A DNA stretch of 56,486 nucleotides from Levilactobacillus zymae DSM 19395 (GTDB lineage: Bacteria; Bacillota; Bacilli; Lactobacillales; Lactobacillaceae): assembly GCF_001434115.1 (NCBI RefSeq), contig NZ_AZDW01000008.1, positions 1 through 56,486 on the forward strand, read 5' to 3'. Positions 7,688 through 16,242 of this stretch are shown here, one piece after another (the stretch's first letter is position 1; every line of letters begins with the position of its first letter). The position numbers were made by a program, and so were the translations under genes. Under the pieces are notes generated by a model that made no database searches, was not told the origin of the DNA, and saw nothing but the letters and a program-made list of their open reading frames with translations.

Positions 7688-8551
7688 ATGCAAGTCACCA
7701 CGAAAACTTTGGGTCAGGGCCGCCTCACCGTTCAAATCACCCTTTACCAACCCACGGCCATTGCGGATTTTCACCAGGACGTGACGCGTCCGCTGGCGAT
7801 TATCTTACCCGGTGGGGGCTTCACCTTTCGGTCACAACGCGAAGAAGAACCGGTCGCGTTAGCCTATGCGGCCCAAGGCTTCGCGGCGGTGGTGGTGCAC
7901 TACCGTCTGGTTGACCAGGGGCCGGTCTTACCCACGGCGCTGTGGCAAATCGGCTTGGTGGTGCAGCATTTTCGCCACCACGCTGCGGAATATCGAATCT
8001 CGCCAGAACACATCGTTTTGGCGGGATTTTCCGCCGGTGGGTATCTGGGCGCGCTGTATGCGGGGCTGTGGATCACGGACGACCTGGCGTATCAGGTGGG
8101 TTGTCCCACGGCTGAGTTGCGCGTCAACGCCTTAGCCCTGGCCTACCCGCTGATTGGGTTACGGCTGGGGTGGCCGACCGACCCGAAATTAGCCCGGGCG
8201 GTAGCGGGTGATTGGCCGGCCCACGAAGCCGACCAAGTCGTCACGGCACAGAACCCGCCCACCTTTATCTGGACCACGCAGACCGATGAACTGGTGCCCG
8301 TGGCCAATACGTTAACTTATCTACAGGCGTTGACCCGAGCGGGGGTCTCGGTCCGCGCGACCATCTACGATCATGGCTTACACGGCCTGAGTTTAGCTCG
8401 GGGCATGACCGCGTTTCCCAAACGCTTTCGGGAAGACGACCCGGCGTTTGGCGCGGCGTTCATTCAGCCAGATATCGCGACCTGGTTTGGCGACGAAATG
8501 GCTTGGCTGGATCGTCGCTGGCAACTCGATGACTTTTGGCGAAATCAATAG
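7688..8551 (+). CDS. Alpha/beta hydrolase, acetyl-esterase type
   Basis: A 287-residue serine hydrolase of the BD-FAE/acetylxylan-esterase-like group. The oxyanion loop is ILPGGGFTF (39-47), the nucleophile elbow GFSAGG gives Ser115, and TQTDELVP gives Asp200 with HGLHGL giving His232, so a full triad is present. No signal peptide, so it acts inside the cell on something imported, most likely an acylated sugar. It starts 4 bases after the GPH symporter and is 15 bases before a second, distantly related hydrolase. Chemistry is well supported, substrate is inferred from context. Confidence 0.85.
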   Translation: MQVTTKTLGQGRLTVQITLYQPTAIADFHQDVTRPLAIILPGGGFTFRSQREEEPVALAYAAQGFAAVVVHYRLVDQGPVLPTALWQIGLVVQHFRHHAAEYRISPEHIVLAGFSAGGYLGALYAGLWITDDLAYQVGCPTAELRVNALALAYPLIGLRLGWPTDPKLARAVAGDWPAHEADQVVTAQNPPTFIWTTQTDELVPVANTLTYLQALTRAGVSVRATIYDHGLHGLSLARGMTAFPKRFREDDPAFGAAFIQPDIATWFGDEMAWLDRRWQLDDFWRNQ

Positions 8552-8566
8552 GGGGAGGAAATCGTC

Positions 8567-9625
8567 ATGTTAAATGATACGACAACGGAACGGTCAACGG
8601 ATTATACCAAGGAGTTGGCCCGCTTACGCTTACTGGCGCAGACGTCTCAGGAAAATGGTGTGACGAGTTGGCTCAAGGATCGGGCGGGACAAGACCTGCA
8701 CACGTACGAACCGCTGGTCTGGGAAACGGTCGCCGATTTGCCGGAGAATCCGCATCTGGATAGCGACCTGTTTAGCTTACGGCAGGGGACCGAAACTTCT
8801 GGACAGGTGGATCTGACCACCCACGAGATGAAGGTCGAGATGCGACAGATCGTGGCGATGAATCGCCGGGTCCGCGCGATTCGAGTGGCCCGGATGGACC
8901 ATTTGAACGCCGACAAGGCCATCCTGTACTTTCACGGCGGGGCGTATTACGGGGGAACCCCCGAAGACGTGCTGGTCGCGATGCGCTACTTGGCCGAACA
9001 ATCACAGTGCGTGGTGTATAACGTGGATTACGCGTTAGCCCCCGAACAACCCTATCCGGCTGGGATTCTAGACGGCCTAGCCGTGGTGGCGGCCTTAAAG
9101 CCCGATTACCGGGAGATTTCGTTAAGCGGAGATTCGGCGGGGGCGTCCATCGCCCTGGCCGTGAGTCAGCTTTGCCGGTCGATGGGGATTTGCACGATTG
9201 ACAGTCACCTGTTATTCTATCCCACGTTGATCCAAGGGTCCGACCACCATGGTAAACTCTGGGACGACCGGACCATTGATATTGTCCCGGAACAGCGGCC
9301 GGCCATGCACCGCTTCTACCAATTATTTGAACAGCTCGATACGATTATGACCAACTACTACGTTGACGGGCAGGCGCTGGATCTGACCGCGCCACTCCTA
9401 TCGCCGCTATTAGCGGATCCCCAGTCGTTTAAACGCACCACGGTTTTAATCGGGGAATTCGATCCCTTCCGGTTACAGGCGGAGGCCTTCATCAAGCAGG
9501 TCGGCCTGGCCAACGGGGATGCCCACTATATCCGGTATGGCGGGATGAGTCACGCCTTTCTGAACTTTACCGGTAACGTACCGGCGGTGCAAGACGCCCT
9601 TGAAATGGCGGCAAAATTGGTTTAA
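8567..9625 (+). CDS. Alpha/beta hydrolase, hormone-sensitive-lipase type
   Basis: A 352-residue intracellular esterase. HGGAYYGG (123-130) is the HSL-family HGG oxyanion motif, GDSAG (188-192) gives nucleophile Ser190, GEFDPFR gives Asp299 and GMSHAF gives His329. The N-terminal 110 residues form the cap typical of HSL esterases. A GGGGAGG ribosome binding site precedes the ATG. It is the third gene of the sugar operon, and its stop codon lies 28 bases before the chosen start of the GH65 gene. Two different esterases in one glycoside operon suggests removal of two kinds of acyl groups, or of groups at different positions; that is inference. Confidence 0.85.
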   Translation: MLNDTTTERSTDYTKELARLRLLAQTSQENGVTSWLKDRAGQDLHTYEPLVWETVADLPENPHLDSDLFSLRQGTETSGQVDLTTHEMKVEMRQIVAMNRRVRAIRVARMDHLNADKAILYFHGGAYYGGTPEDVLVAMRYLAEQSQCVVYNVDYALAPEQPYPAGILDGLAVVAALKPDYREISLSGDSAGASIALAVSQLCRSMGICTIDSHLLFYPTLIQGSDHHGKLWDDRTIDIVPEQRPAMHRFYQLFEQLDTIMTNYYVDGQALDLTAPLLSPLLADPQSFKRTTVLIGEFDPFRLQAEAFIKQVGLANGDAHYIRYGGMSHAFLNFTGNVPAVQDALEMAAKLV

Positions 9626-9653
9626 AACAAACTTGGATTTGGGGGGATTTACG

Positions 9654-11876
9654 GTGATCACACGGGATTATCAATTAACGTTAAAGGACGTGGCGAACGA
9701 AAAGCCGGAATATTTAGAAACCATCTTTTCGCTGGCTAACGGCCATTTCGGGGTGCGGGCCAACGACCCCATCAGTGGCAATCCCATCACGGGAACGCTG
9801 ATCAACGGGTTTTACGAGGTCGCACCAATCGTTTACGGTGAAGGTGCGGTGGGCTACGCGAAGCAGAGTCAGACGATTCTGAACCTGCCGGATCTGCGCC
9901 ACCTGACCATCATGACCGTGAGCGGCCACCCGTTCACGACCAGCCAACGCACCGCGGCCAAGCTGGATTTACAAACGGGCATGCTGACGGAGCAGTACCA
10001 GGTCACGTCCCAGCAAGGGGAGACCATTCAGCTGACGGTCAAGTCCGTGATGGGGCAAAATCAACGCAACTACTGGGGCGTCAGCTACACGCTGATGGCC
10101 GATAACTACCACGGCCCCCTGGTGATCAGCAAGTCCATCGCGGTCCCCGCGGAGGCCGAAAGTATCGCCTCGGCCGACCCGCGGAAGACCCGGATGGCGG
10201 GGATTCCGGATTGTCAGACGGACTTTCCGTCGCCGGATATTCAGCGCTATCAGATCAAGACCAGACACTCCGGGCAAGCCGTGACCATGTATCTGGGGAT
10301 GACGGAACCTCAGGGCGGCACCCTGTTGAAGTATCGTGTAGATTTGAGTGACGACCAGCCCCACACGCTGTCGTATCAGGCCTACGTGGGCAACGTCAGT
10401 GCTAACAACACCATCGACCCGATCATTCCGACCATGGACCACGCGTTCAAGACCCTGGAAGTTGATAGTCAGAGTTTCTGGGAAAAAATCTGGGCGCAAA
10501 GTGAGGTCACGGTCGACGGGCACCCCGAACTGGATCTCGCGATTCATTACAATCTCTTCCAGCTCAACCAGTCCGCGGGCCGCGACGGGCGAACGGCCAT
10601 CCCGGCCAAGGGGTTGAGCGGTTCGGGTTACGAGGGCCATTACTTCTGGGACACGGAAATGTATATGTTGCCCTATTTCACGGCAACGAATCCCCAGATG
10701 GCCCGCGAGCTACTGCTTTACCGTTACCAGATCCTGCCGCAGGCGAAGCAGCGTGCCCGGCAACTGGGCGTCGAACACGGGGCGTTGTTCGCTTGGCGAA
10801 CCATCAACGGTGAGGAGGCCTCGGCCTTCTTCCCGGCCGGCACGGCGCAGTACCACATCGACGCCGACATTGCCTACGCGGTGGGTAAATACTACGAAAC
10901 GACCGGCGACCTGGACTTCATCGAACAATGCGGTTTCGAAATCATCTTAGAGACCGCGAAGTTCTGGGCGGACTTTGGAACCTGGCACCAAGTTGGCGAC
11001 CAGACGCGCTTCGAATTTCTGACCGTGACCGGTCCCGACGAATACACGGCGCTGGTCAATAACAACTACTACACCAACCGGATGGCCAAGCACAATTTCG
11101 AATTGGTCGGCTATCTGGCGCGTAAACTGGCGGAACGCGACCCTAACCGGTTGGCGGCTTACGGGGTGAAACCGGCGGACTTGGAACACTACCAGCAACT
11201 GGCCGATCACGTCTACCTGCCGTACAGTAACGACCAGCAGATCAACGCCCAAGACGATAGTTTCTTGAGCAAGCCGCGCTGGCCTAGCGACCGGATGACG
11301 CCAGATCATTTGCCATTGTTGCTGCACTACCACCCATTAACGATTTACCGGTACCAGATTGCCAAGCAGGCCGACACGCTACTCGCCGACTACCTGTTCC
11401 CGGCCGACCTGGCGATGGATCAATTGAAACGGGAATATCGGTACTACGAGGGCGTCACGACCCACGATTCGTCGTTGTCCCGGTCGATCTTCAGTATCCT
11501 GGCGGCCCGGATGGGCGAACCCGAAAAGGCCTACCGCTACTTCATGGATACTGCGCGGATGGACCTGGTCGATCTGCAGAAGAACACGGCCGATGGCTTG
11601 CACCTCGCCAACCTGGGGGGCAGCTGGTTAGCCTTGATTGCCGGGTTCTCCGGTTTCTACCTGAAGGACGGAGTGCCGTTTATCAGTAACCACCTGCCGA
11701 AGGAACTCAACCAGTTGACCTACCGGATGCGCGTGGGAGAAAGCCTGGTGGAAGTGGCGTTAAGCGCCCAGACCACCAAGGTCCAGTTACTGGACGGCCC
11801 GATGTTGCAGCTTAACGTCAACGGCCAGTTACAGACGCTCGACCACGACACGGCCGTGGCGGTGACGAACGACTAG
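9654..11876 (+). CDS. Glycoside hydrolase family 65 disaccharide phosphorylase
   Basis: A 740-residue GH65 protein, a family of inverting phosphorylases that split alpha-linked glucosyl disaccharides with phosphate. I start at GTG 9654 (VITRDYQLTLKDVANEKPEY), preceded by a GGGGGG ribosome binding site; the frame continues upstream but into the previous gene. Domains: N-terminal beta-sandwich (about 1-250), linker helices, an (alpha/alpha)6 barrel with YFWDTEMYMLPYF and the catalytic acid Glu463 in TGPDEYT, then a C-terminal beta domain. The N terminus (SLANGHFGVRAN) is unlike classical maltose phosphorylase, so kojibiose, nigerose or another disaccharide is equally possible. No beta-phosphoglucomutase gene lies in this operon. 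Confidence 0.85.
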   Translation: MITRDYQLTLKDVANEKPEYLETIFSLANGHFGVRANDPISGNPITGTLINGFYEVAPIVYGEGAVGYAKQSQTILNLPDLRHLTIMTVSGHPFTTSQRTAAKLDLQTGMLTEQYQVTSQQGETIQLTVKSVMGQNQRNYWGVSYTLMADNYHGPLVISKSIAVPAEAESIASADPRKTRMAGIPDCQTDFPSPDIQRYQIKTRHSGQAVTMYLGMTEPQGGTLLKYRVDLSDDQPHTLSYQAYVGNVSANNTIDPIIPTMDHAFKTLEVDSQSFWEKIWAQSEVTVDGHPELDLAIHYNLFQLNQSAGRDGRTAIPAKGLSGSGYEGHYFWDTEMYMLPYFTATNPQMARELLLYRYQILPQAKQRARQLGVEHGALFAWRTINGEEASAFFPAGTAQYHIDADIAYAVGKYYETTGDLDFIEQCGFEIILETAKFWADFGTWHQVGDQTRFEFLTVTGPDEYTALVNNNYYTNRMAKHNFELVGYLARKLAERDPNRLAAYGVKPADLEHYQQLADHVYLPYSNDQQINAQDDSFLSKPRWPSDRMTPDHLPLLLHYHPLTIYRYQIAKQADTLLADYLFPADLAMDQLKREYRYYEGVTTHDSSLSRSIFSILAARMGEPEKAYRYFMDTARMDLVDLQKNTADGLHLANLGGSWLALIAGFSGFYLKDGVPFISNHLPKELNQLTYRMRVGESLVEVALSAQTTKVQLLDGPMLQLNVNGQLQTLDHDTAVAVTND

Positions 11877-11899
11877 TAGCCATCAGTTAAACTAACGGG

Positions 11900-11935
11900 G
11901 ACGACCCTACCTAAAATGGTGCGGGTCGTCTTTTT
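11900..11935 (+). terminator. Terminator of the GPH/GH65 operon
   Basis: GACGACCC pairs with GGGTCGTC around a 15-base loop, followed by five T. Confidence 0.85.
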
Positions 11936-12003
11936 GCTGCCGTGGTTTGGCGTAGCTTTCAAAGTGTGGCATACTGGATGAAAACGCTTAAGGAAGTGCT
12001 GAC

Positions 12004-12825
12004 ATGATTCAAATGGTAACCAGTGACCTCGACGAAACGCTCTTGCGCGCGGACGGGACCGTGTCTGATGCCAACGTGGCCGCTATCAAGGCCGCGGCGG
12101 CGCGGGGGGTCATCTTCGTGCCCAACACCGGCCGGAGCTTCACGTCGATCCAACCGTTGTTGCGGACCCTGGGCTTGGCCGACCAACCGGACCAGTATGT
12201 GGTGTCCTATAACGGGGCGGCCGTGATTGAAAACCGCGACAACCAGGTGGTGTTGACCAACGAGATGCCCTACGCCGAAGCCTTGCGGACGTTTGACGTG
12301 TTGGCCAGCGTCCCGGACGCCGACGTGCACATTTACACGCTCGACCAGCTCTACATCTACCGGCCGCGCGCCGATGACCGGGCCTACCTGCAGACGCGGG
12401 GCGTGACCTTCCACGAATTAGCCGACCGGGCGGACTTTGCGCAGTTCAAGACCATGAAAATCATGAAGGTGATCGCCATGCACCCGGACGCGCAAGTTCA
12501 GGAAGCCCTGCGGCAGAAGATCGAAACGACCTTCGACCACCAGATCAACTGTTCGTTGTCGTCGGGCATCTACGTGGAGGTCAACCATTTGGGGGTGGAC
12601 AAGGGCCAGGCCACGTTGGCGCTGTGCCGTAAGTTGAACATCCCCATCGAAAACGTGATGGGGTTGGGCGACAACGTCAACGACTTAGCGATGCTCAAGA
12701 CCGTGGGCCTACCAGTAGTGGTGGCCAACGGGGTGCCGGCGGTCAAGGCGGTCGCGCAATACGTGACCCAAAACGACTACGAGTGTGGGGTGGCCGAGGC
12801 CCTGCACCGGTTTGTTCTGGACTAG
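12004..12825 (+). CDS. HAD-superfamily Cof-type phosphatase
   Basis: A 273-residue HAD phosphatase with a type-IIB cap, likely acting on sugar phosphates or other small phosphate esters in the cytoplasm. Motif I is SDLDETLL (Asp8 nucleophile, Asp10 acid), and motifs III/IV are seen as the Lys in NHLGVDKGQA and MGLGDNVNDLAML near the C terminus. Length matches YidA/Cof family proteins. It has its own promoter region after the GH65 terminator, so it is probably not part of that operon, though a link to the glucose-phosphate product is possible. A repeat-family copy begins directly after its stop codon. Confidence 0.9.
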   Translation: MIQMVTSDLDETLLRADGTVSDANVAAIKAAAARGVIFVPNTGRSFTSIQPLLRTLGLADQPDQYVVSYNGAAVIENRDNQVVLTNEMPYAEALRTFDVLASVPDADVHIYTLDQLYIYRPRADDRAYLQTRGVTFHELADRADFAQFKTMKIMKVIAMHPDAQVQEALRQKIETTFDHQINCSLSSGIYVEVNHLGVDKGQATLALCRKLNIPIENVMGLGDNVNDLAMLKTVGLPVVVANGVPAVKAVAQYVTQNDYECGVAEALHRFVLD

Positions 12826-12826
12826 A

Positions 12827-13106
12827 GTCTGTCTTAAAAGACTAATTTAGAAGATTCAACGCCTCCAGGCCAGTCAGAAACGGGCTGGAACGGAGTGGGC
12901 ACGGCTTCAAGCCTCCAAAACCGAGTCTTGAAGACCGACCTTTGTCTAGGCCGGCAAAGAACACCGGCCAACACAAATTTCACTCCTGAGCCCATTTCTA
13001 ACTGGCCCTCCAGCTTATACGAGTTATAACAGCAACTAAACCGGATTCGTTTCAACAAAGGGTAATAGATGAATATTTAAACTGGTGATTAAGTTTTCAG
13101 ACAGGT
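12827..13106 (+). repeat. Structured MITE-like repeat, copy A
   Basis: About 280 bases starting right after the HAD stop codon. The ends are imperfect inverted repeats (AGTCTGTCTTAAAAG at the left; CCTGTCTGAAAAC as reverse complement of the right). The core (12866-13014) has an outer stem of CCAGTCAGAAA against its complement and three inner hairpins: GGCTTCAAGCC, GTCTTGAAGAC and a longer arm with GGCCGG/CCGGCC. Four related copies occur in this window. The 74-codon open frame it contains on the minus strand is an accident of the repeat. Confidence 0.85.
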
Positions 13107-13152
13107 GTCCGTGAAAGAGTAATTTTTGAAAAGGGTAGTATTTAGGGAGTAG

Positions 13153-13186
13153 GGAGTGCCCCATGCGGGTTCTCCCTATTTTCGTG
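13153..13186 (+). terminator. Terminator-like hairpin
   Basis: TAGGGAG pairs with CTCCCTA around a 15-base loop, followed by a short T run. It lies past repeat copy A and may end transcripts from the HAD gene. Confidence 0.5.
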
Positions 13187-13293
13187 CCCAGTTACCGGAC
13201 GAATCGCCGGTAGACCAATTTCACGATCACCAATCGGTTAGCCCGCCAAAAATTTAGGATTGCCAAGGTTAAGCCGCTGCGGTATTCTATATC

Positions 13294-13307
13294 TGTAAGC
13301 GCATACA
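13294..13307 (+). promoter_or_regulatory. cre-like site upstream of the histidine phosphatase
   Basis: TGTAAGCGCATACA fits the cre consensus at 13 of 14 positions (A instead of T at position 10). It lies about 90 bases before the start codon, so CcpA control is plausible. Confidence 0.6.
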
Positions 13308-13392
13308 ATTCGGCATCGGCAAAAGCTGCCGACCCTGAGATGGTGCGTGAGCGGCAGCTAAATCGCTATACATATTTTAGGAGGACGTTTTC

Positions 13393-14229
13393 ATGACCTT
13401 TACTAAACAACTCAAATTGACGTTAAGCGTCGTTGCGATTGCAACGGGCGCACTGGCCTTAGCCGGGGGCTCCACCACCGCGCAAGCCAAGAAGAAGACC
13501 ACGACCAAGCCGGTCACCATTTACCTGACCCGGCACGGTGAAACCACGGGGAACGTGATGGGCCGAGTCCAAGGCTGGAGCGACTTTCCACTGACCAGTA
13601 ACGGGTTGGCCGTCGCTAATAACCTGGGTCGCGGGCTGAAGGGTAAGACCTTTAAGGCCGCTTACGCCGGTAACCTGACGCGGCAAGAAGTCACGGCTAA
13701 GCACGCGCTGAAGTACTCCGGCAACGCCAAGGTCAAAGTCAACATTTCCAAGTACCTGCGTGAAGGCGGTTACGGCAGTTTCGAAGGGGACAGCATTGCC
13801 ACCGACAACGCCCTGATTGCTGGGGTTTACGGTTACAAGAACGGCGACGAAATGATGGCCAAGCAGGGTGCGAGCTACTGGACCAAGCTGCAGGATGCTT
13901 ACTACACCTTAGATAAGCAAAACAGCCAAAAGACCACGTTGGCCAAGGCGGACCGGGCCGAAAGTTCCAAGCAAGTCCAATCCCGGATGGCTAAGGAATT
14001 GAAGACCATTGCCAAGAATACCCAGAAAAAGGGTGGCGGTAACGTCTTAGTGGTCAGCTCAGGCATGTCGATCAACGAATACCTGGCAACCATGGCCAAG
14101 AAGTACACCGGGGCGCCATTGAAGAACGCTTCCGTAACCAAGTTGACCTACAAGAACGGTAAATTGGCCGTTTCGGGAACGATTGGGTCACTGTACTACG
14201 TCAACAAGGGTGCCAAATTAGCTAAATAA
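13393..14229 (+). CDS. Secreted histidine-phosphatase family protein
   Basis: A 278-residue extracellular protein of the phosphoglycerate-mutase-like histidine phosphatase family. A Sec signal peptide (charged start, hydrophobic stretch, then ATTAQAKKK-like end near residue 32) is followed by IYLTRHGETTGNVMGRVQGWSDFPLTSNG, the family core with the catalytic RHGE (His48 region), and a second half with VVSSGMSINEY where classical members have a second catalytic His (usually SHG); here the position reads SSG, so that His seems replaced. The mature protein is lysine-rich. It is a single gene with a strong ribosome binding site (TAGGAGGAC) and terminator. The substrate is unknown. Confidence 0.85.
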   Translation: MTFTKQLKLTLSVVAIATGALALAGGSTTAQAKKKTTTKPVTIYLTRHGETTGNVMGRVQGWSDFPLTSNGLAVANNLGRGLKGKTFKAAYAGNLTRQEVTAKHALKYSGNAKVKVNISKYLREGGYGSFEGDSIATDNALIAGVYGYKNGDEMMAKQGASYWTKLQDAYYTLDKQNSQKTTLAKADRAESSKQVQSRMAKELKTIAKNTQKKGGGNVLVVSSGMSINEYLATMAKKYTGAPLKNASVTKLTYKNGKLAVSGTIGSLYYVNKGAKLAK

Positions 14230-14241
14230 TCGTCTAATTTA

Positions 14242-14284
14242 AACCCCCGCTCACCGGCTAGCTGCCGCGGTGAGCGGGTTTTTG
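14242..14284 (+). terminator. Terminator of the histidine phosphatase gene
   Basis: A long GC-rich hairpin (CGCTCACCG / CGGTGAGCG, extended by CCC/GGG) followed by five T. Confidence 0.9.
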
Positions 14285-14431
14285 TTTGGAAAAGAGCATA
14301 AATAACTAGCTATGGTAAGCTTCTTGATTGTTACTAGCAAGAGTACTGTTTTTATGAAAAGTTCGGAGGAGAGTGTTCAAAGCTGGTGCTAATAGGTGTG
14401 ATTTTTAACAACGATAATCCTGAATTTAGTC

Positions 14432-14460
14432 TTGACAAAAGATTACAATTAAATTAGAAT
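14432..14460 (+). promoter_or_regulatory. Promoter of the T-box/ABC operon
   Basis: TTGACA at 14432-14437, 17 bases, then TAGAAT at 14455-14460: a near-perfect housekeeping promoter. Transcription would begin shortly before the T-box leader. Confidence 0.85.
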
Positions 14461-14489
14461 TCATGTCATTATATTAATTTAGTTATAAT

Positions 14490-14755
14490 CTTTTGAGAAG
14501 AAGAGTAGCTACGGATATGCTAGACAGAGAGCCCACAAGAAGGATGAGAGTGGGTAGCCGTTGATGGTAGTGAAGATGAGCTTTGAATTAAGAAATATTC
14601 GGTTGGATAGCTGAATATTCGGGTGAGACCGTTATCTTTTCAGGTATTTAGTTACTAGATACCCTTAAGGCACTGTTATCAGTGTGAAATTAGGTGGCAC
14701 CACGGAATGCACTTTCGTCCTTGTTTAAACGCAAGGACGAGAGTGCTTTTTTATT
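14490..14755 (+). ncRNA. T-box leader controlling the amino-acid ABC operon
   Basis: A tRNA-sensing leader. Stem I runs from about 14490 with the AGTAG internal loop strand and the AGAGAG element; the T-box sequence AGGTGGCACCACGG is at 14692-14705. A terminator hairpin (GCACTTTCGTCC / GGACGAGAGTGC, 14709-14746) with a T run follows. In the specifier loop GTGAAGATGAGC (14570-14581) the usual GAA-NNN spacing gives GAU (Asp, 14575-14577); a one-base shift gives AUG (Met). The bulge reads TGGC, whose C pairs with a G discriminator base, found in tRNA-Asp but not in tRNA-Met (A). The aspartate reading therefore fits better, though the amino acid remains uncertain. Confidence 0.88.
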
Positions 14756-14794
14756 TATGAGAGATCAACAGCTACGGCGAAAGGAGTGGAGAAT

Positions 14795-15538
14795 GTGTTA
14801 TTGGATATCAAAAATATTAAAAAGACATTAAAGAACAATCACGTGCTAAAGGGAATTGACCTCTCGATTGAAAAAGGAGAAGTTGTAGCGATAATTGGGC
14901 CTTCAGGTTCGGGTAAAACAACGTTGCTAAGAAATATAAATTTTTTGGAAACGGCTGATTCTGGCATGATGAAATTTCGAGATCAGCAGATTGATATGGC
15001 AAAGCCTAGCAAAGAAAAGATCTTATGGACACGTAGGCATATGGCGATGGTTTTTCAAAACTATAATTTATTCAAAAATAAAACAGCCTTAGAAAACATT
15101 TCTGAAGGATTAATTTTTGGACAAAATATGGAAAAAAAGACGGCTGAAAGTTTGGCAGAGGCGGCGTTGAATCAAGTTGGATTAATAGATAAAAAAGATT
15201 TCTATCCCTCTCAGCTCTCTGGCGGTCAGCAACAACGGATAGGGATTGCAAGAGCCACGGTACTAAATCCAGATATTGTATTGTTTGATGAGCCAACGTC
15301 GGCTTTGGATCCTGAACTAGTAGGTACAGTGCTACGGGATATGAAGCAGCTGGCTGAAAAAGGACAAACAATGATTGTGGTGACTCATCAAATGTCTTTT
15401 GCTAGAAATGTTGCCGATCGAGTAATATTTTTTGCAGACGGAGAAATTATTGAACAAGGAAATGCTGAGGAAGTGTTCGATCATCCCCAGAATGATCGAA
15501 CACGGAAGTTCTTATCGGCTATTGCTGAAGATTACTAA
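14795..15538 (+). CDS. Polar amino-acid ABC transporter, ATP-binding subunit
   Basis: A 247-residue ATPase of the GlnQ/HisP/TcyC type that powers the uptake system encoded by the next three genes. Walker A is GPSGSGKTT (35-43), the signature is LSGGQQQR and Walker B is VLFDEPTSALDPE. I start at GTG 14795 (VLLDIKNIKK), 8 bases after AAGGAG; a GTG 9 bases earlier touches that site. The gene is clearly lower in GC than its neighbours outside the operon, with many AAA and TTA codons, which suggests acquisition from elsewhere. It lies directly behind the T-box terminator, so expression should depend on uncharged tRNA. Confidence 0.93.
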   Translation: MLLDIKNIKKTLKNNHVLKGIDLSIEKGEVVAIIGPSGSGKTTLLRNINFLETADSGMMKFRDQQIDMAKPSKEKILWTRRHMAMVFQNYNLFKNKTALENISEGLIFGQNMEKKTAESLAEAALNQVGLIDKKDFYPSQLSGGQQQRIGIARATVLNPDIVLFDEPTSALDPELVGTVLRDMKQLAEKGQTMIVVTHQMSFARNVADRVIFFADGEIIEQGNAEEVFDHPQNDRTRKFLSAIAEDY

Positions 15539-15559
15539 AAATTTTAAGGAGGGATGACT

Positions 15560-16231
15560 ATGAAATTAAGCAGGATTATAACAACTTTACTTTCAGGGTT
15601 ACCAGTTACGTTAACATTGTTGGTATTTTCCTTCATTTTTGCAGCGGCTATTGGATTAGGGATTGCATGGTTATCCTTACGAAACAGTGCAGTCTGTTAC
15701 AACATCTCTAGGTTATATCTAGGACTTGTGCGTGGTACGCCGCCATTACTGATGTTGCTACTAGCTTATTATGGATTACCGAAACTTTTCTTATTAGTCG
15801 GAATCAATATTAACGATTGGTCAAAGTTACTTTTTGGTATTGTGGGATTATCAGTGGGGTGGAGTGGTTATCTTTCGGAAGCCTTTCGTTCTGCATACCT
15901 ATCTGTTGATCAGGGGCAGTATGAGGCAGCTTTAGTCGTAGGTATGAATCCGAGCGATGCTTTCTGGAGAATTATCATGCCCCAGACAGTACTTATTGCA
16001 CTACCCAATATTGAAAACCTAGTAATTGGTTTAGTTAAAGCGACGTCTTTGGTTTATGTTATCGGGCTTGTTGATATGTATAGTTCCGCTACGGACTTGT
16101 CAAATCAGAATCAGGGAGTTTATCAGTTAGAAATTTTTGTTGTTCTGGCACTAATCTACTGGATGATTGTTTTGGCGATTGAATGGGTATTTAGAAGTAT
16201 TAAAAAAGAATATCAATATGTAACGGTTTAG
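15560..16231 (+). CDS. Polar amino-acid ABC transporter permease
   Basis: A 223-residue integral membrane subunit with five predicted helices. The HisM/GlnP-family coupling loop is EAALVVGMNPSDAFWRIIMPQ (EAA motif), and YLGLVRGTPPLLMLLLAYYGLP is the conserved RGTP signature. Of two ATG codons in AAGGAGGGATGACTATG I prefer the second for spacing. It forms a pair with the next permease, to which it is related, so the importer probably uses a heterodimer. AT-rich like the rest of the operon. Confidence 0.9.
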   Translation: MKLSRIITTLLSGLPVTLTLLVFSFIFAAAIGLGIAWLSLRNSAVCYNISRLYLGLVRGTPPLLMLLLAYYGLPKLFLLVGININDWSKLLFGIVGLSVGWSGYLSEAFRSAYLSVDQGQYEAALVVGMNPSDAFWRIIMPQTVLIALPNIENLVIGLVKATSLVYVIGLVDMYSSATDLSNQNQGVYQLEIFVVLALIYWMIVLAIEWVFRSIKKEYQYVTV

Positions 16232-16242
16232 AAGGTGAATAC

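Noticed and set aside
9969-10640. 223-codon minus-strand frame inside GH65
   Set aside because: Shadow of the GH65 gene caused by high GC at third positions; no domain signal.
12866-13014. Repeat core as a tRNA or tRNA-like gene
   Set aside because: The cloverleaf look is superficial: no T-loop GTTCAAATC block, no anticodon arm, no CCA-like end and length near 150.
12834-13058. 74-codon open frame on the minus strand
   Set aside because: It lies wholly inside repeat copy A, with no homologue in the other copies and a stem-loop derived sequence.
14576-14578. AUG as certain methionine specifier of the T-box
   Set aside because: The TGGC bulge disagrees with the A discriminator of tRNA-Met; kept only as an alternative.
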